64,000 bases of DNA from Polynucleobacter sp. 30F-ANTBAC (GCF_018882385.1 NZ_JACVON010000001.1:294942-358941); one strand, 5' to 3'; positions 1-10,517 are shown, counted from the first letter of the stretch. Notes: generated by a model from the sequence alone, not told the origin. Made by a program: numbers and translations.

Positions 1-694
1 TCGCTTTTTTAGCTTCCTCAAAACTGAGGTTCTGCTTATAAAGTAATTTGTAAACTTGACGAAGCGCTGCAATCGACTCCGGCGTAAATCCACGACGCTT
101 TAAACCTTCAGCATTCAAACCGTGTGGCTCAGCAACAGCGCCTGAGGCAATCACATACGGCGGTAAATCTTGAACAAGCTTAGAAGCGCCACCGATCATC
201 GAGTGCTCACCAATTCGAACAAATTGATGAACGCCTGACATACCACCCAAAATAGCCCAATCACCTACATGAACATGACCTGCAATTTGAGCATTGTTTG
301 AAAAAATGGTGTTGTTACCAACCACGCAATCATGGGCAATATGAACATAAGCCATGATCCAGTTATCGTTACCAATTTTCGTAAATCCCGCATCCTGAGT
401 CGTGCCTGTATGCAAGGTTGTGAATTCACGAATCACATTGCGATCACCGATGATCAACTGGGTCGGCTCATCACGGTACTTCATGTCTTGAGGGGCACCA
501 CCAACTGAAGCAAAATGCCCAATCTTGTTATCGATACCAATAGTGGTGCAGCCTTCTACAACGGTATGCGCACCGATCTTGGTGTTCTTGCCAATTTTGA
601 CATTAGGGCCAACAACTGCATAAGGACCGATCTCTACACCATCAGCTATCTCAGCTTTAGGGTCAATAATCGCAGTAGCATGAATCAAAGACAT
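1..694 (-). CDS. lpxA: UDP-N-acetylglucosamine acyltransferase LpxA (3' end cut by window)
   Basis: LpxA catalyses the first step of lipid A synthesis, moving a 3-hydroxyacyl chain from ACP onto UDP-GlcNAc in the cytoplasm. About 231 residues are visible from the ATG at 694; the family is usually near 262, so roughly the last 30 are outside the window. The protein begins [16 protein letters not shown] and then shows the hexapeptide repeats of a left-handed beta-helix ([23 protein letters not shown]). HIAHDC carries the expected catalytic-base His, and [13 protein letters not shown] is typical of LpxA. The C-terminal helical part starts at LPPYVIASG. The ATG lies one base after the fabZ stop, so the genes are probably translationally coupled. 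Confidence 0.96.
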   Translation of the reverse strand, partial: MSLIHATAIIDPKAEIADGVEIGPYAVVGPNVKIGKNTKIGAHTVVEGCTTIGIDNKIGHFASVGGAPQDMKYRDEPTQLIIGDRNVIREFTTLHTGTTQDAGFTKIGNDNWIMAYVHIAHDCVVGNNTIFSNNAQIAGHVHVGDWAILGGMSGVHQFVRIGEHSMIGGASKLVQDLPPYVIASGAVAEPHGLNAEGLKRRGFTPESIAALRQVYKLLYKQNLSFEEAKKA

Positions 695-695
695 C

Positions 696-1145
696 TCAAG
701 CTTCCTTTTTGCGAATTGTGCACATCAAGTCAGCTTCCGTCACGATCACATCATTGACCGTTGCAAATGTTTTGAACTTCCAAATGCCACCTTTAAAGCG
801 CTCTATCGACGCGTTCAAGATCAATTGATCACCAGGTGTCACAGGTCTTTTAAAGCGAGCGTTATCAATGCCGACAAAAAAGTAGACAGAATCGTCCACA
901 GCATCATTTCCAAATGTCAAAAGAGCAGCAGTTTGAGCTAAAGCTTCAAGAATTAGAACGCCAGGCATGACTGGAAACTCAGGAAAGTGACCAGTAAAGT
1001 GCGGCTCGTTCATCGTCACATTTTTAAGTGCTTTAACGCGTTGGCCAGCCTCTAACTCAAGAACACGATCCACCAAAAGAAAGGGATAACGATGCGGAAG
1101 CATCTTTAAAATTTGGTTGATATCAAAATTTACTAACTCAGTCAT
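696..1145 (-). CDS. fabZ: 3-hydroxyacyl-ACP dehydratase FabZ
   Basis: FabZ dehydrates 3-hydroxyacyl-ACP to trans-2-enoyl-ACP in fatty acid elongation, and so competes with LpxA and LpxD for the hydroxyacyl-ACP pool. The 149-residue single hotdog domain is of family length. The active-site segment [15 protein letters not shown] carries the catalytic His53, and LILEALAQ carries Glu67. The start [13 protein letters not shown] is typical. It sits between lpxD (13 bp upstream) and lpxA (1 bp downstream), the standard proteobacterial order. No separate promoter or terminator is evident. Confidence 0.97.
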   Translation of the reverse strand: MTELVNFDINQILKMLPHRYPFLLVDRVLELEAGQRVKALKNVTMNEPHFTGHFPEFPVMPGVLILEALAQTAALLTFGNDAVDDSVYFFVGIDNARFKRPVTPGDQLILNASIERFKGGIWKFKTFATVNDVIVTEADLMCTIRKKEA

Positions 1146-1158
1146 GATCTGTCCTTGA

Positions 1159-2214
1159 TTACTTTATTAACTTGATTTGCTTTTCTAATTCTTTAACTCT
1201 TGCTCGCATTTTATCCAAGCTGCGCAAAATAGCGGCATTCTTTTCCCAGTCGGAATGCGGCAACATCGGGAAAATGCTGGTGTAGTGCTGACCAGGCTGA
1301 TCAATTGAGCGAATGATCGTCGTGCCACCTGAAATGGTGGTTCGATCAGCGATGGTTAAATGTCCTGAAAAACTGGTTGAACCACCAATCATGCACATCT
1401 TACCAATGCGTGTGCTGCCGGCAACAGCTGTATTGCCCGCAATAACGGTTAATGAACCAATGTGAACATTGTGCGCAATCTGTACGAGATTATCAATCTT
1501 GCAACCATCTTCAATGACGGTGTCTGCCATGGCGCCACGATCCACAGAAGTGTTCGATCCAATTTCCACATCCGAACCAATCACAACCTTACCAACTTGA
1601 GGCACCTTCACCCACTCACCCGCTGCCAAATCAGGAGCAAAGCCAAAACCATCCGAACCAACTACTGTGCCACTATGAATGATCACTCGATCACCCAATT
1701 GGCAGCCATGATAGATTGTGACATTCGGATAAATGAGCGAACCATTACCAATTGTGGCGTTATCACCTAAGGCAACGTTTGCTTTCAATACGGTGGCTTC
1801 ACCTACTTTGGCATATTTACCGATATGGCAAAAAGGTCCGATGGTCGCGCTTGGGGCAACAATAGCACCCTCCTCAATCACAGCGCTAGGATGAATACCA
1901 GCCACTGAAACTTCTGCTGACTGCTTTTCAAAAAGCTGAGAGATTCTGGCAAAGAGTGCGTAAGGATTTTGAGTAATAAGAAAGTTATGAGCTTTCGTAT
2001 TCGCTTGTGAGTTCAAGAACTCATGGTCCGCCTCAGAAACAATTAAGCAGCCAGCTTGACTGCTAAGTGCTTCGTTGCGGTAAAGTGGGTTGGCTAAAAA
2101 AGCCAACTGATTTTGCTTTGCGTCGCTTAACGGGGCAAACCCAGATACTTCAACTTGGCCATCCCCCACCAAGCGAGCCGAAAACTGCGCAGCTAACTCA
2201 GCGATAGATGGCAT
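1159..2214 (-). CDS. lpxD: UDP-3-O-(3-hydroxyacyl)glucosamine N-acyltransferase LpxD
   Basis: LpxD adds the N-linked hydroxyacyl chain in lipid A synthesis, from hydroxyacyl-ACP to UDP-3-O-acyl-glucosamine. The 351 residues comprise an N-terminal uridine-binding domain (about 1-100, with LAFLANPLY), a left-handed beta-helix of hexapeptide repeats (about 105-310) and a C-terminal helix ([12 protein letters not shown]). The segment [11 protein letters not shown] contains the expected catalytic His, and [10 protein letters not shown] is a family signature. It lies 26 bp after skp and 13 bp before fabZ on the same strand. Confidence 0.97.
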   Translation of the reverse strand: MPSIAELAAQFSARLVGDGQVEVSGFAPLSDAKQNQLAFLANPLYRNEALSSQAGCLIVSEADHEFLNSQANTKAHNFLITQNPYALFARISQLFEKQSAEVSVAGIHPSAVIEEGAIVAPSATIGPFCHIGKYAKVGEATVLKANVALGDNATIGNGSLIYPNVTIYHGCQLGDRVIIHSGTVVGSDGFGFAPDLAAGEWVKVPQVGKVVIGSDVEIGSNTSVDRGAMADTVIEDGCKIDNLVQIAHNVHIGSLTVIAGNTAVAGSTRIGKMCMIGGSTSFSGHLTIADRTTISGGTTIIRSIDQPGQHYTSIFPMLPHSDWEKNAAILRSLDKMRARVKELEKQIKLIK

Positions 2215-2240
2215 GCAATTCCAATAAAACTAATAAATGA

Positions 2241-2780
2241 TTAACGTGAGCTATTTAAAGCTTTAATCACATCATCAGTTACGTCAATACGAGGGTTAAC
2301 ATAAGCAGCCTCTTGAACGATCAACTCTAATTTGTAACGTTCAGCAACTGACTTGAGGGCTTGGTTCGCTTTTTGAGCAATCTTTGAACGCTCTTCGAAA
2401 CTGCGCTGGTTTACATCTTCAGTGAACTCACGTTGCTTACGTTGCAACTCACGATCAGCATCAGCCAGTTCGCGCTGCTTGCGCACACGATCCGTATCCG
2501 ACATCACCGCTGCATCTTTATCCAACTTCTCTGCTGCTGATTTAATTTTTTGTGCTTCGTCACGTAAATCTTTTTCACGTTTTGCAAAATCGCTCTGAAG
2601 TTTTGCTTGACTTGCTTTAGCAACATTAGATTCTTTAAAAATACGCTCAGAATTAACAACGCCAATTTTGCTGCTGAAATCTTTTTCATCAGCTGCAACC
2701 GCCTGACTTGTTGAGAATCCAGTTGAGATAACCAATGCAACTAAAGTTGCATTTAAACGACTCATCACTAAATGTTTCAT
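2241..2780 (-). CDS. skp: Periplasmic chaperone Skp/OmpH
   Basis: Skp holds unfolded outer-membrane proteins in the periplasm for delivery to BamA, whose gene is immediately upstream. The 179-residue product has a signal peptide with predicted cleavage after AVAA. KIGVVNSERIF follows, then a long charged helical region (about 55-140) fitting the coiled-coil tentacles of Skp, and finally ELIVQEAAYVNPRIDVTDDVIKAL. The ATG at 2780 is preceded by AAAGG at good spacing; an internal ATG at codon 6 is an alternative. The order bamA-skp-lpxD is conserved in many Gram-negative bacteria. Confidence 0.94.
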   Translation of the reverse strand: MKHLVMSRLNATLVALVISTGFSTSQAVAADEKDFSSKIGVVNSERIFKESNVAKASQAKLQSDFAKREKDLRDEAQKIKSAAEKLDKDAAVMSDTDRVRKQRELADADRELQRKQREFTEDVNQRSFEERSKIAQKANQALKSVAERYKLELIVQEAAYVNPRIDVTDDVIKALNSSR

Positions 2781-2798
2781 ACATCTACCTTTAAAAAA

Positions 2799-5123
2799 TT
2801 AAAACGCTGTGCCAATTTGGAATTGAAAACGCTGCAAACGATCATCTGGCTTGTCATTAATCGGAAGAGCATAACTGAATTTTAATGGTCCCAACGGAGA
2901 AATCCAAGAAAGACCAAAACCATAAGACTTACGTAATTCAGATAAGTTCACAGTACCATCAAAAACGTTACCTGCATCAAAGAAGCCAAACAACCTCAAT
3001 GTCTTATCAACTCCTGAACCAGGAATTGGGAAAGTATATTCAGCATTAGCTACTAGTTTTGAAGACCCCCCAGTTGGACTTTTAACTCCCGTTGGAGTGG
3101 TTGTGCCAGCATAATATTGGTCAGTTTGCGGACCCAGTGAACCTGGCTCATAACCCCTCACAGATCCAATGCCGCCAACGTAGTAGTTCTTGGTGATCGG
3201 GAAGGTTTTACCGTTGTACGTATCACCATAACCAAATTCACCATTCAGAGAAATTACATTGCCTTTTAAAAGAGGATAAAAATACTGATGCTGGTAGTAA
3301 CCACGGTAGTACTCTAAATCACCCAAAGCTGTACCCAATTCTAGGCTGACCTGTTGATAGGTTCCGCGTGATGGAATTAACGCACTGTCTCGGCCATCTC
3401 TAGCCCATCCAACAGTTAAAGGAATATTAAGACTGGTCTCACCATATTCTTTTAAATACGCTTGATAAGCCTGAGGTGTATTGATAGTTGTTGTCATTTT
3501 AAGTTGCTCGACACCAATACCAAAGAAAACTCGATCTATCTCAGAATAAGGAACCCCAAGCTTAAAGCTACCACCCGTTGATTGAACCTTGTATTCAGTG
3601 TCACCAGCATAGTAAAGAGGCATACTACTTCTTGTATAAAGCTCTGTAAATCGACTGATACCATCCTCTGTAAAATATGGATCATAGTTAGAAACAGCAA
3701 TCGTTCTGTTTGTTTTACCAGTATTGATATTCAAGCCAATACTTGTACCAGTACCAAAAGCATTTTCTTGAGAAATACCCGCACTTAGGATTAACTTATC
3801 CGTCGATGAAAAACCCGCACCCAAATTTAATGAGCCAGTCGGCTTTTCAGCGACCTTCATATTGACATCAATTTGGTCAGCGGTATTTGGCACCTCTTCA
3901 TTGGAAATATCAACTTCTGTAAAGTAACCCGTTCTATTCACGCGATCCTTAGATAACTTAAGCTTCTCACTGTCGTACCAAGAACTTTCAAGCTGCCTAA
4001 TCTCTCGGCGAATCACCTCGTCACGGGTTTTAACGTTACCGACTACGTTCACCTTACGCACGTAGGTACGCTTACCAGGATCAATTGTTAAAGTTAAATC
4101 AACTAATTGCTTTTCTCGATCCAAGGCATTCGTTGGTGTTGTCGATGCAAATGCATAACCGTAAGCGCCTAATTTATCCGCAATTGCAGTAGTAGATGCC
4201 GTTAATTTGCTGGAAGAGAAAATCTCGCCCGTTTTTAACTGCAATAACTTAGTTAACTCATCTTCCTTACCCAACAACTCACCGGCCAACTTAATGCTAG
4301 AAACTTTGTACTGAAGACCTTCTTTGATATTGATACTGAGATACATTTCAGTTTTATCAGATGAAATTGAAACTTGGGTCGACTCAATGACAAACTCAAG
4401 GTAGCCACGACTCAAGTAAAAAGAACGAAGAGACTCTAAGTCAGCAACCAGTTTTTGCTTTGAATATAAATTATTTTTGGTATACCAAGACAACCAATTA
4501 CCTGAGGATAGCTGCATCTCATCATGCAAAGCTGACTCTTTAAAAGCATTCGCACCATTGATGTTAATGAGTTTAATTTTTGAAACATTACCTTCGTCAA
4601 CGTTAAACACAATAGCAACGCGATTTCGATCAACGGGTGTTACGGTTGTTTTTACTTCGGCAGCATAAAAACCTCTAGAAACATATTGCTTCTTAAGCTC
4701 TTGCTCTGCTTTATCAATAATTGACTTATCGTAGTAACGACCATCTGTAATGCCGGCTGCCTTAAGCGACTTTTTAAGACCTTCCTTATCAAACTCTTTC
4801 AGCCCCGTGAAGTCAACTAAAGAAATAGCTGGGCGCTCTTCAAGTGAGATAACTAAAACTTGATTCTCCGACTGCACTTTGACATCTTTAAAGAATCCAG
4901 TGTTGTATAAAGCGCGGATAGCATCAGCAGCTTTGTCATCTGTGAAAGTCTCACCAACACGCACTGGCAAGTAACTAAAAACAGTTCCAGGCTCAACACG
5001 CTGTAAACCTTCTACGCGGATGTCTTTAACCACAAATGGGTCAGCAGCAAATGCTTGGCCCGATAAAAGGCTAACTGCAATCGCAGCTAGAGGAGTCAGT
5101 AGTAATTTTTTACTTGGTTTCAA
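2799..5123 (-). CDS. bamA: Outer membrane protein assembly factor BamA
   Basis: BamA is the central barrel of the machine that inserts beta-barrel proteins into the outer membrane. The 774-residue precursor has a signal peptide cleaved after GQAFA. About 400 residues of POTRA repeats follow (starting IRVEGLQRVEPGTVFSYLP), then a 16-strand barrel. The barrel loop-6 motif VRGY is at residues 655-658, and the chain ends in the aromatic FQIGTAF expected for Bam substrates. The start codon overlaps the rseP stop by 4 bp (ATGA), so the envelope-stress protease and BamA are likely co-translated. Confidence 0.97.
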   Translation of the reverse strand: MKPSKKLLLTPLAAIAVSLLSGQAFAADPFVVKDIRVEGLQRVEPGTVFSYLPVRVGETFTDDKAADAIRALYNTGFFKDVKVQSENQVLVISLEERPAISLVDFTGLKEFDKEGLKKSLKAAGITDGRYYDKSIIDKAEQELKKQYVSRGFYAAEVKTTVTPVDRNRVAIVFNVDEGNVSKIKLININGANAFKESALHDEMQLSSGNWLSWYTKNNLYSKQKLVADLESLRSFYLSRGYLEFVIESTQVSISSDKTEMYLSINIKEGLQYKVSSIKLAGELLGKEDELTKLLQLKTGEIFSSSKLTASTTAIADKLGAYGYAFASTTPTNALDREKQLVDLTLTIDPGKRTYVRKVNVVGNVKTRDEVIRREIRQLESSWYDSEKLKLSKDRVNRTGYFTEVDISNEEVPNTADQIDVNMKVAEKPTGSLNLGAGFSSTDKLILSAGISQENAFGTGTSIGLNINTGKTNRTIAVSNYDPYFTEDGISRFTELYTRSSMPLYYAGDTEYKVQSTGGSFKLGVPYSEIDRVFFGIGVEQLKMTTTINTPQAYQAYLKEYGETSLNIPLTVGWARDGRDSALIPSRGTYQQVSLELGTALGDLEYYRGYYQHQYFYPLLKGNVISLNGEFGYGDTYNGKTFPITKNYYVGGIGSVRGYEPGSLGPQTDQYYAGTTTPTGVKSPTGGSSKLVANAEYTFPIPGSGVDKTLRLFGFFDAGNVFDGTVNLSELRKSYGFGLSWISPLGPLKFSYALPINDKPDDRLQRFQFQIGTAF

Positions 5124-6190
5124 CGTAAAAACAATCTAGAAATATCATTAAACAAAGCCAAAATCGTTATTGTCATCAGGCCAGCCATTCCAACTCTTTG
5201 TAAAACATTCTGCCAGGACTCTGGAATCCGTCGTCCTGAGATCAACTCCCATACATCATACATGAGCTGACCACCATCAAGCATGGGTAAAGGGATCAAA
5301 TTAAGAATCCCTAAACTGATACTAATGAGGGCCAAGAACCCTAAGTAGGACTGCCAGCCAATCTGGGCTGATTTTCCAGCCATATCCGCAATACTAAGAG
5401 GTCCGCCGAGCTGCTTAATTGATGCTTCCCCTGTAAAAATACCCAATAGCATCCTGATGGATACGATGCTGACGTCCCAAACACGCTCAGAAGCGACTGA
5501 AACAGATTTTAAAGGGTCTAGTTGAAGCTGAAACCAAGCGATGGGTTCCGCCACATCCGGCTTTAACCCCAAAGACAATAAAGGATCGGTTTCAGGAGTC
5601 AGCTTTTTAAAATTTTCACTTTTAAAAACAATGACTTGCTCTTGATTTTTTGCATCTTTGACTTGCAACGTAAAACCCTCTTTTGCAGTCACCGCATCCA
5701 ATAATCGCCAGCGCAACTGGTTCCAACTAGCAATCAGCCTAAATTCGTCATCACCAGCTTGCTTCCAACCAATAATCTGATCTCCACCAACAATACCAGC
5801 TTGGTGGGCGACTGAATCTTGAGCGGGCTCCACCATCTTGGCGGGCAATTGAGGAACTCCCGAAGAAAAAAGCACCGCCAAAAAGAAGATCGCCAGTAAA
5901 AAATTGGCGATAGGACCTGCAGCAACAATAAAAGAGCGCTGCCATAGCTTTTTTGATTTAAAAGACTCATCATCCATCTTCACGTAGCCACCCAAAGGCA
6001 AGCTGGCCAACGACCACTGTGTCGACTCTGGGTTTTTTTGATAGGACCAAATCGATTTACCAAAACCTACAGAAAAAGTAAGAACTCTGACGCCACATAA
6101 CTTAGCAGCTGAATAATGGCCAAATTCATGAAAGCTCACCAGCACGCCAATTGCCACCAAAAACGCCAACAAACTCCAAATAGCATCCAT
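5120..6190 (-). CDS. rseP: Site-2 metalloprotease RseP, short form with one PDZ region
   Basis: RseP is an inner-membrane zinc protease that cuts anti-sigma factor RseA and remnant signal peptides. HEFGH (His21, Glu22, His25) in the first membrane segment and LPMLDGG (Asp305) in the third core segment supply the zinc site, and GGYVKMDDE is a family signature. At 356 residues it is about 95 shorter than the roughly 450-residue classical form. After one PDZ-like stretch (about 105-200, ending SLGLKP) the sequence passes directly to the segment that normally follows the second PDZ (RMLLGIFTGE). No frame disruption is visible. It overlaps bamA by 4 bp and lies 2 bp after dxr. Confidence 0.93.
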   Translation of the reverse strand: MDAIWSLLAFLVAIGVLVSFHEFGHYSAAKLCGVRVLTFSVGFGKSIWSYQKNPESTQWSLASLPLGGYVKMDDESFKSKKLWQRSFIVAAGPIANFLLAIFFLAVLFSSGVPQLPAKMVEPAQDSVAHQAGIVGGDQIIGWKQAGDDEFRLIASWNQLRWRLLDAVTAKEGFTLQVKDAKNQEQVIVFKSENFKKLTPETDPLLSLGLKPDVAEPIAWFQLQLDPLKSVSVASERVWDVSIVSIRMLLGIFTGEASIKQLGGPLSIADMAGKSAQIGWQSYLGFLALISISLGILNLIPLPMLDGGQLMYDVWELISGRRIPESWQNVLQRVGMAGLMTITILALFNDISRLFLR

Positions 6191-6192
6191 AC

Positions 6193-7419
6193 TTAATAAT
6201 CTTTCAATATCAGTTGAGCAATTTGCCTTGATTCAAGGTCAGCCTGTAAAACCAGCTCAAGGCTATTGGCTGCGCCGGACTGGAATCGGTCTAAAACCTT
6301 TTGCACCACGACGGCAATATCAGTAAATTTCAAGCGTCCATCTAAAAAGGCCTGAACCGCAATCTCATTAGCCGCGTTTAAAGCCGTAGGCAATAATCCT
6401 CCCGCTGCCAGAGCACCATAAGCCAAATTAATACATGGGAAGCGCTCTGTATCAACCTCTTCAAAGCTTAAACCTTTGAGAGACTTGAAGTCCAACTCTT
6501 GAACACCAGCATGGATTCGATGGGGCCAACCCAAACCATAGGCAATCGGCGTTCTCATATCAGGCTGTCCAAGCTGAGCAATCACAGAGCCATCGAGATA
6601 CCTGACCATCGAATGAATCACGCTTTGCGGATGAATCAATATCTGAATGTGAGTGGCATCAAGTCCAAATAAATAATGAGCCTCAATAAGTTCCAAACCC
6701 TTATTCATCATGGTGGCTGAATCCACCGATATTTTTCGTCCCATCACCCAGTTAGGATGTGCACATGCTTGATCGGGTGAAACATGGGATAAATCAGATA
6801 GTGCCATGGTTCTGAATGGGCCACCAGATGCCGTCAATAAAACTTCTTTGATGCCAAGCTGGGTGTACCGACCTCTTGAACCACCATTCGACGTATTGGC
6901 ATCGGGTAGGCATTGATAGATCGCATTGTGTTCACTGTCAATCGGCAAAAGCTCAGCGCCACTTGTAGCTATGGCTTTCATGAAAATATCGCCTGACATC
7001 ACCAAAGCTTCTTTGTTAGCAAGCAAAATTCGTTTGCCTGCTTTGGCTGCTTCAATGGTTGGTAATAAACCAGCCGCTCCAACAATCGCTGCCATCACCG
7101 TATTGACCGATGACAGCGTTGAAGCAGTCACCAATGCATCTGGACCATAAAGCACTTGTGTTTTAAGTCCTTGTTGGCGCAGTAGCTTTTCTAACTCTTG
7201 GGCAGCCTCGGCTGTTCCAACAACAGCTAACTCCGGATGAAACTCAGCACATTGCTCTGCAAGCAAGGTAACCTGCCGGTGAGCTGTGAGTGCTTGGATC
7301 TTAAATAGCTCAGGATGCTCACGCACCACATTGAGTGTGTTCACTCCAATAGATCCTGTTGAGCCTAAAACACAGATAGCTCTCATAGCCGACGGGTTAC
7401 TTGTTTGATGGATGATCAC
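6193..7419 (-). CDS. dxr: 1-deoxy-D-xylulose 5-phosphate reductoisomerase Dxr
   Basis: Dxr converts DXP to 2-C-methyl-D-erythritol 4-phosphate with NADPH, the committed step of the MEP isoprenoid pathway that feeds UppS in the same cluster. The NADPH loop [10 protein letters not shown] lies near the N-terminus, and [28 protein letters not shown] and [27 protein letters not shown] metal and substrate segments follow in order. The longest reading gives 408 residues from the ATG at 7419. The internal ATG at 7386 (MRAICVLG) would match the usual short N-terminus better, so the start is uncertain by 11 codons. rseP follows after 2 bp. Confidence 0.95.
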   Translation of the reverse strand: MIIHQTSNPSAMRAICVLGSTGSIGVNTLNVVREHPELFKIQALTAHRQVTLLAEQCAEFHPELAVVGTAEAAQELEKLLRQQGLKTQVLYGPDALVTASTLSSVNTVMAAIVGAAGLLPTIEAAKAGKRILLANKEALVMSGDIFMKAIATSGAELLPIDSEHNAIYQCLPDANTSNGGSRGRYTQLGIKEVLLTASGGPFRTMALSDLSHVSPDQACAHPNWVMGRKISVDSATMMNKGLELIEAHYLFGLDATHIQILIHPQSVIHSMVRYLDGSVIAQLGQPDMRTPIAYGLGWPHRIHAGVQELDFKSLKGLSFEEVDTERFPCINLAYGALAAGGLLPTALNAANEIAVQAFLDGRLKFTDIAVVVQKVLDRFQSGAANSLELVLQADLESRQIAQLILKDY

Positions 7420-7436
7420 TTGGGTTTATTACTTCG

Positions 7437-8282
7437 TTATTGAGTGATCAAGATCACGATCAGACCTGCCACAGGAAGCACTGGTAATAAAGCATCAATG
7501 CGATCCAAAAATCCACCGTGACCAGGCAATAGGTGGCTACTATCTTTCACACCAGCAATGCGTTTTAACTGCGACTCAAATAGATCACCCTGGATACTCA
7601 TGGCGACGCAAAGTATTGTGATAGCTACCATACCCAACCAACCCAATTTTTCCGTTAGCAACGCAAAATAGTTCAATTGAAATAGTTCAACATTATCTAA
7701 AACTAAGCCACCAAGCAATGCAATGATTAAAACCAAAATACAGCCACCAACAGCACCTTCAATCGATTTACCGGGACTTAATCGAATCGCCAACTTATTT
7801 TTACCAAACGCTTTACCTGCAAAATAGGCGCCAATATCAGCAACCCAAACCAAAACTAAAACCGATAAAAACAATGTCATGCTGATGCCACGTAAATACA
7901 TCAAGGCAAACCAGCAAGCTGGAAAAATGAATAAACCTGAAATAACCAATGGCCAACGCCATTTTTTCAGATCAAATTCTAAAGACTGCTTCATGATCAG
8001 TGGCACGATCACAATCCAAAAACCAAGAGTAATCCAGAGCAAAAGTTGCACAGCATCCATTCCAGCGTACATGAACCAGGTAGCTAAATTAAGAAGGCAA
8101 ATGCCCGCGTAAGAGATTGCTCTCTTTTTATTATTAGGGAATAGAAGTCGCCACCATTCCCATGAGGCCAACGTGATAACCAACGCTAACAGAGCTCCTA
8201 ACCAGATTAATGGGGCTAACCAAAGAACTGGTAAAAAAATACCTAATAAAACCACTGCCGTTATCACGCGAGCTTTTAACAT
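7437..8282 (-). CDS. cdsA: Phosphatidate cytidylyltransferase CdsA
   Basis: CdsA makes CDP-diacylglycerol from phosphatidate and CTP, the precursor of all phospholipids, in the inner membrane. The 281 residues form about eight hydrophobic segments. The C-terminal family signature is clear: SQLKRIAGVKDSSHLLPGHG followed by GFLDRIDALL. DIGAYFAGKAFGKNKLA is the typical cytoplasmic loop. It sits 6 bp after uppS and 17 bp before dxr, the usual uppS-cdsA-dxr order. Confidence 0.96.
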   Translation of the reverse strand: MLKARVITAVVLLGIFLPVLWLAPLIWLGALLALVITLASWEWWRLLFPNNKKRAISYAGICLLNLATWFMYAGMDAVQLLLWITLGFWIVIVPLIMKQSLEFDLKKWRWPLVISGLFIFPACWFALMYLRGISMTLFLSVLVLVWVADIGAYFAGKAFGKNKLAIRLSPGKSIEGAVGGCILVLIIALLGGLVLDNVELFQLNYFALLTEKLGWLGMVAITILCVAMSIQGDLFESQLKRIAGVKDSSHLLPGHGGFLDRIDALLPVLPVAGLIVILITQ

Positions 8283-8288
8283 GGGAAC

Positions 8289-9104
8289 CTAAGAGTTAGC
8301 CTTATGGGACGGATTGGCAGCAGGATCAGAAGAGCTAACCTGCGCACTGGTTCTGCCAAAGCGCCTCTCGCGATCGCGGTACCAAGCAAAAGACTTGGCT
8401 AATTCTTTGGCATCAAAATCTGGCCAAAGAACATCCGTGAAATAGAGCTCTGTATAAGCCAATTGCCAAAGCAAGAAATTACTGATGCGTTGCTCACCAC
8501 CTGTGCGGATAAATAAATCAGGCTCTGGCGCATAAGACATCGATAAATAAGGTGTTAATAGTTCTTCAGATAACTCATCCGGACTTAACCCTGGATGCTG
8601 CTTCAAGCAAGAACGCATGGCTTGAAGAATATCCCAACGACCACCATAGTTAGCTGCAATGGTTAAGTTCAAGCCTGTGTTGTTAGAGGTCTGGCCTACA
8701 GCCGTTGAAACTCTTTCTTGAATCACTGGATCAAAACGACTCAAGTCACCAATCAAACGTAAACGAACATTATTCCGATGTAAACGGGAAATTTCTTTTT
8801 CCAAGGCCGTTAAAAACAATTTCATCAAGAAACCCACTTCCTCAGCAGGTCTTCTCCAGTTCTCAGAACTGAATGCAAACAATGTCAGGTGCTCCACACC
8901 AAGATCACCACAAGCCTTGACGATATCCCTGACTGTATCCAGCCCTTGAGAATGCCCAGCCACTCGAGGCAGAAAACGTTTCGTCGCCCAACGACCATTA
9001 CCATCCATGATGATGGCAACGTGTTTGGGAATACCAGCTACTGCAGGTACTCCCTGCGTGGAGCTAATATGGTTGGACTGCGAAGATGAAGATGATTGAG
9101 TCAT
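8289..9104 (-). CDS. uppS: Undecaprenyl diphosphate synthase UppS
   Basis: UppS is a cis-prenyltransferase that extends farnesyl diphosphate to the C55 carrier lipid used for peptidoglycan and O-antigen. [13 protein letters not shown] carries the catalytic Asp34. [14 protein letters not shown] and the C-terminal [20 protein letters not shown] with the following LYF complete the family signature. The 271 residues include about 25 extra N-terminal residues rich in Ser and Gln and a polar C-terminal tail, both probably disordered. It lies 22 bp after frr and 6 bp before cdsA. Confidence 0.96.
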   Translation of the reverse strand: MTQSSSSSQSNHISSTQGVPAVAGIPKHVAIIMDGNGRWATKRFLPRVAGHSQGLDTVRDIVKACGDLGVEHLTLFAFSSENWRRPAEEVGFLMKLFLTALEKEISRLHRNNVRLRLIGDLSRFDPVIQERVSTAVGQTSNNTGLNLTIAANYGGRWDILQAMRSCLKQHPGLSPDELSEELLTPYLSMSYAPEPDLFIRTGGEQRISNFLLWQLAYTELYFTDVLWPDFDAKELAKSFAWYRDRERRFGRTSAQVSSSDPAANPSHKANS

Positions 9105-9126
9105 AAGCTCTATTCAGGTTAAAAAC

Positions 9127-9687
9127 CTAAACAGTCATGATCTCTTTCTCTTTTTCAACAATGATTTTGTCGATTTCAGCAACAAAGCGATCTGTCATTT
9201 TTTGAACTTCGTCTTGTGAACGGCGCTCTTCATCCTCAGAGATGTCTTTGTCTTTTGCTAATTTTTTCAACGCTTCGTTTGCATCACGACGCAAATTACG
9301 AACCGCGATTTTAGAATCTTCGCCCTCACCTTTAACTACTTTAGTGAGCTCTTTACGACGCTCTTCAGTTAAAGCCGGCATTGGCACACGAATAATGTTG
9401 CCCTGAGTAGCAGGATTTAATCCCAAGTCTGACTCACGAATCGCTTTTTCAACAGCACCCATCATGCTCTTTTCCCAAGGCTGAACTGTCAAAGTTCGTG
9501 CATCCGCCAAACCTAAATTCGCGACTTGAGCTAAAGGCGTTGGATTGCCGTAGTAATCCACATTGATTTGTTCCAAGATGCCAGGGTGCGCACGACCCGT
9601 TCTAATTTTTTGTAAATTGGACTTTAATGACTCAATCGATTTGGTCATTTTTTGCTCTGTATTTTTTTTGATCTCCATAGCTGGCAT
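9127..9687 (-). CDS. frr: Ribosome recycling factor Frr
   Basis: RRF acts with EF-G to split the post-termination ribosome. The 186-residue protein has the family length and a two-domain pattern: a long helix ([20 protein letters not shown]), the small domain ([20 protein letters not shown]), then the helical return with [13 protein letters not shown]. The ATG at 9687 has a strong AAGGGGAAAA ribosome-binding site. It is 21 bp after pyrH, the almost universal pyrH-frr pair. Confidence 0.97.
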   Translation of the reverse strand: MPAMEIKKNTEQKMTKSIESLKSNLQKIRTGRAHPGILEQINVDYYGNPTPLAQVANLGLADARTLTVQPWEKSMMGAVEKAIRESDLGLNPATQGNIIRVPMPALTEERRKELTKVVKGEGEDSKIAVRNLRRDANEALKKLAKDKDISEDEERRSQDEVQKMTDRFVAEIDKIIVEKEKEIMTV

Positions 9688-9708
9688 GATCTTTTCCCCT
9701 TTTATTTC

Positions 9709-10419
9709 TTAAACGTGTACCAAAGTACCTTCAATTTCGCCCATGACTACGCGTTTGAGAGCCCCAGGCTTCAATATAGAAAATACCTTGATAGGTAATT
9801 TTCTGTCGCGGCATAAAGCAAAAGCTGTCGCATCCATCACCTGTAAATTTTTGATGATTGCTTCATCAAAGCTGATGGTGTCATATCGAGTTGCTGAAGC
9901 ATCTTTCTTAGGATCGCTGGTGTAAATACCATCAACTTTCGTGGCTTTCAGAACAATCTCAACTCCCATTTCTGCACCGCGTAGCGCTGCAGCTGTATCT
10001 GTTGTAAAGAATGGATTACCTGTACCTGCAGCAAAAATCACCACCTTGCCCTCTTCCATATGGCGAATCGCTTTAGGACGGATATAAGGCTCAACCACTT
10101 GATCCATACGCAGAGCCGATTGAACTCGAGCCTCCACACCTTTTTGACGCAGGGCATCCTGCAAGGCCAAGGCGTTCATCATCGTCGCTAGCATACCCAT
10201 GTAATCGGCTGTAGCGCGATCCATACCTGCAGCACCACCGGCCACACCTCTAAAAATATTACCGCCACCAATCACGATCGCTAACTGAATACCGCTAGCA
10301 ACAACATCAGCAATGTCTTTGACCATCGCATCGATCGTCGTAGGATTAATGCCATAAGAGTCATCACCCATTAAGGCTTCACCTGATAGTTTCAATAACA
10401 CTCGTTGGTATGCTGGCAT
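9709..10419 (-). CDS. pyrH: UMP kinase PyrH
   Basis: PyrH phosphorylates UMP to UDP in pyrimidine nucleotide synthesis. It belongs to the amino-acid kinase fold: [15 protein letters not shown] at the N-terminus, [11 protein letters not shown], and the nucleotide-binding [17 protein letters not shown] chose the ATG at 10419 ([13 protein letters not shown], 236 residues), which has GAGAGAG upstream; an upstream in-frame TTG at 10437 would add six residues. A hairpin separates it from tsf. Confidence 0.96.
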   Translation of the reverse strand: MPAYQRVLLKLSGEALMGDDSYGINPTTIDAMVKDIADVVASGIQLAIVIGGGNIFRGVAGGAAGMDRATADYMGMLATMMNALALQDALRQKGVEARVQSALRMDQVVEPYIRPKAIRHMEEGKVVIFAAGTGNPFFTTDTAAALRGAEMGVEIVLKATKVDGIYTSDPKKDASATRYDTISFDEAIIKNLQVMDATAFALCRDRKLPIKVFSILKPGALKRVVMGEIEGTLVHV

Positions 10420-10458
10420 CTTATTTATCTCTCTCAATGTCGGTGAATCTCAAGTTCT

Positions 10459-10498
10459 AAAAGTATAAAGGGCACGAAGGTTAAAACCCCGTGCCCTT
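10459..10498 (-). terminator. Hairpin between tsf and pyrH (weak terminator or attenuator)
   Basis: A perfect 9-bp inverted repeat (AAGGGCACG at 10468-10476, CGTGCCCTT at 10490-10498) contains a second small stem (GGTT/AACC) in its 13-nt loop. Read on the minus strand, the stem ends in TT and runs into TATACTTTTAG, a broken U-tract. It could release part of the rpsB-tsf transcript before pyrH. Confidence 0.6.
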
Positions 10499-10517
10499 GT
10501 GGAACTACTCGTACTAC

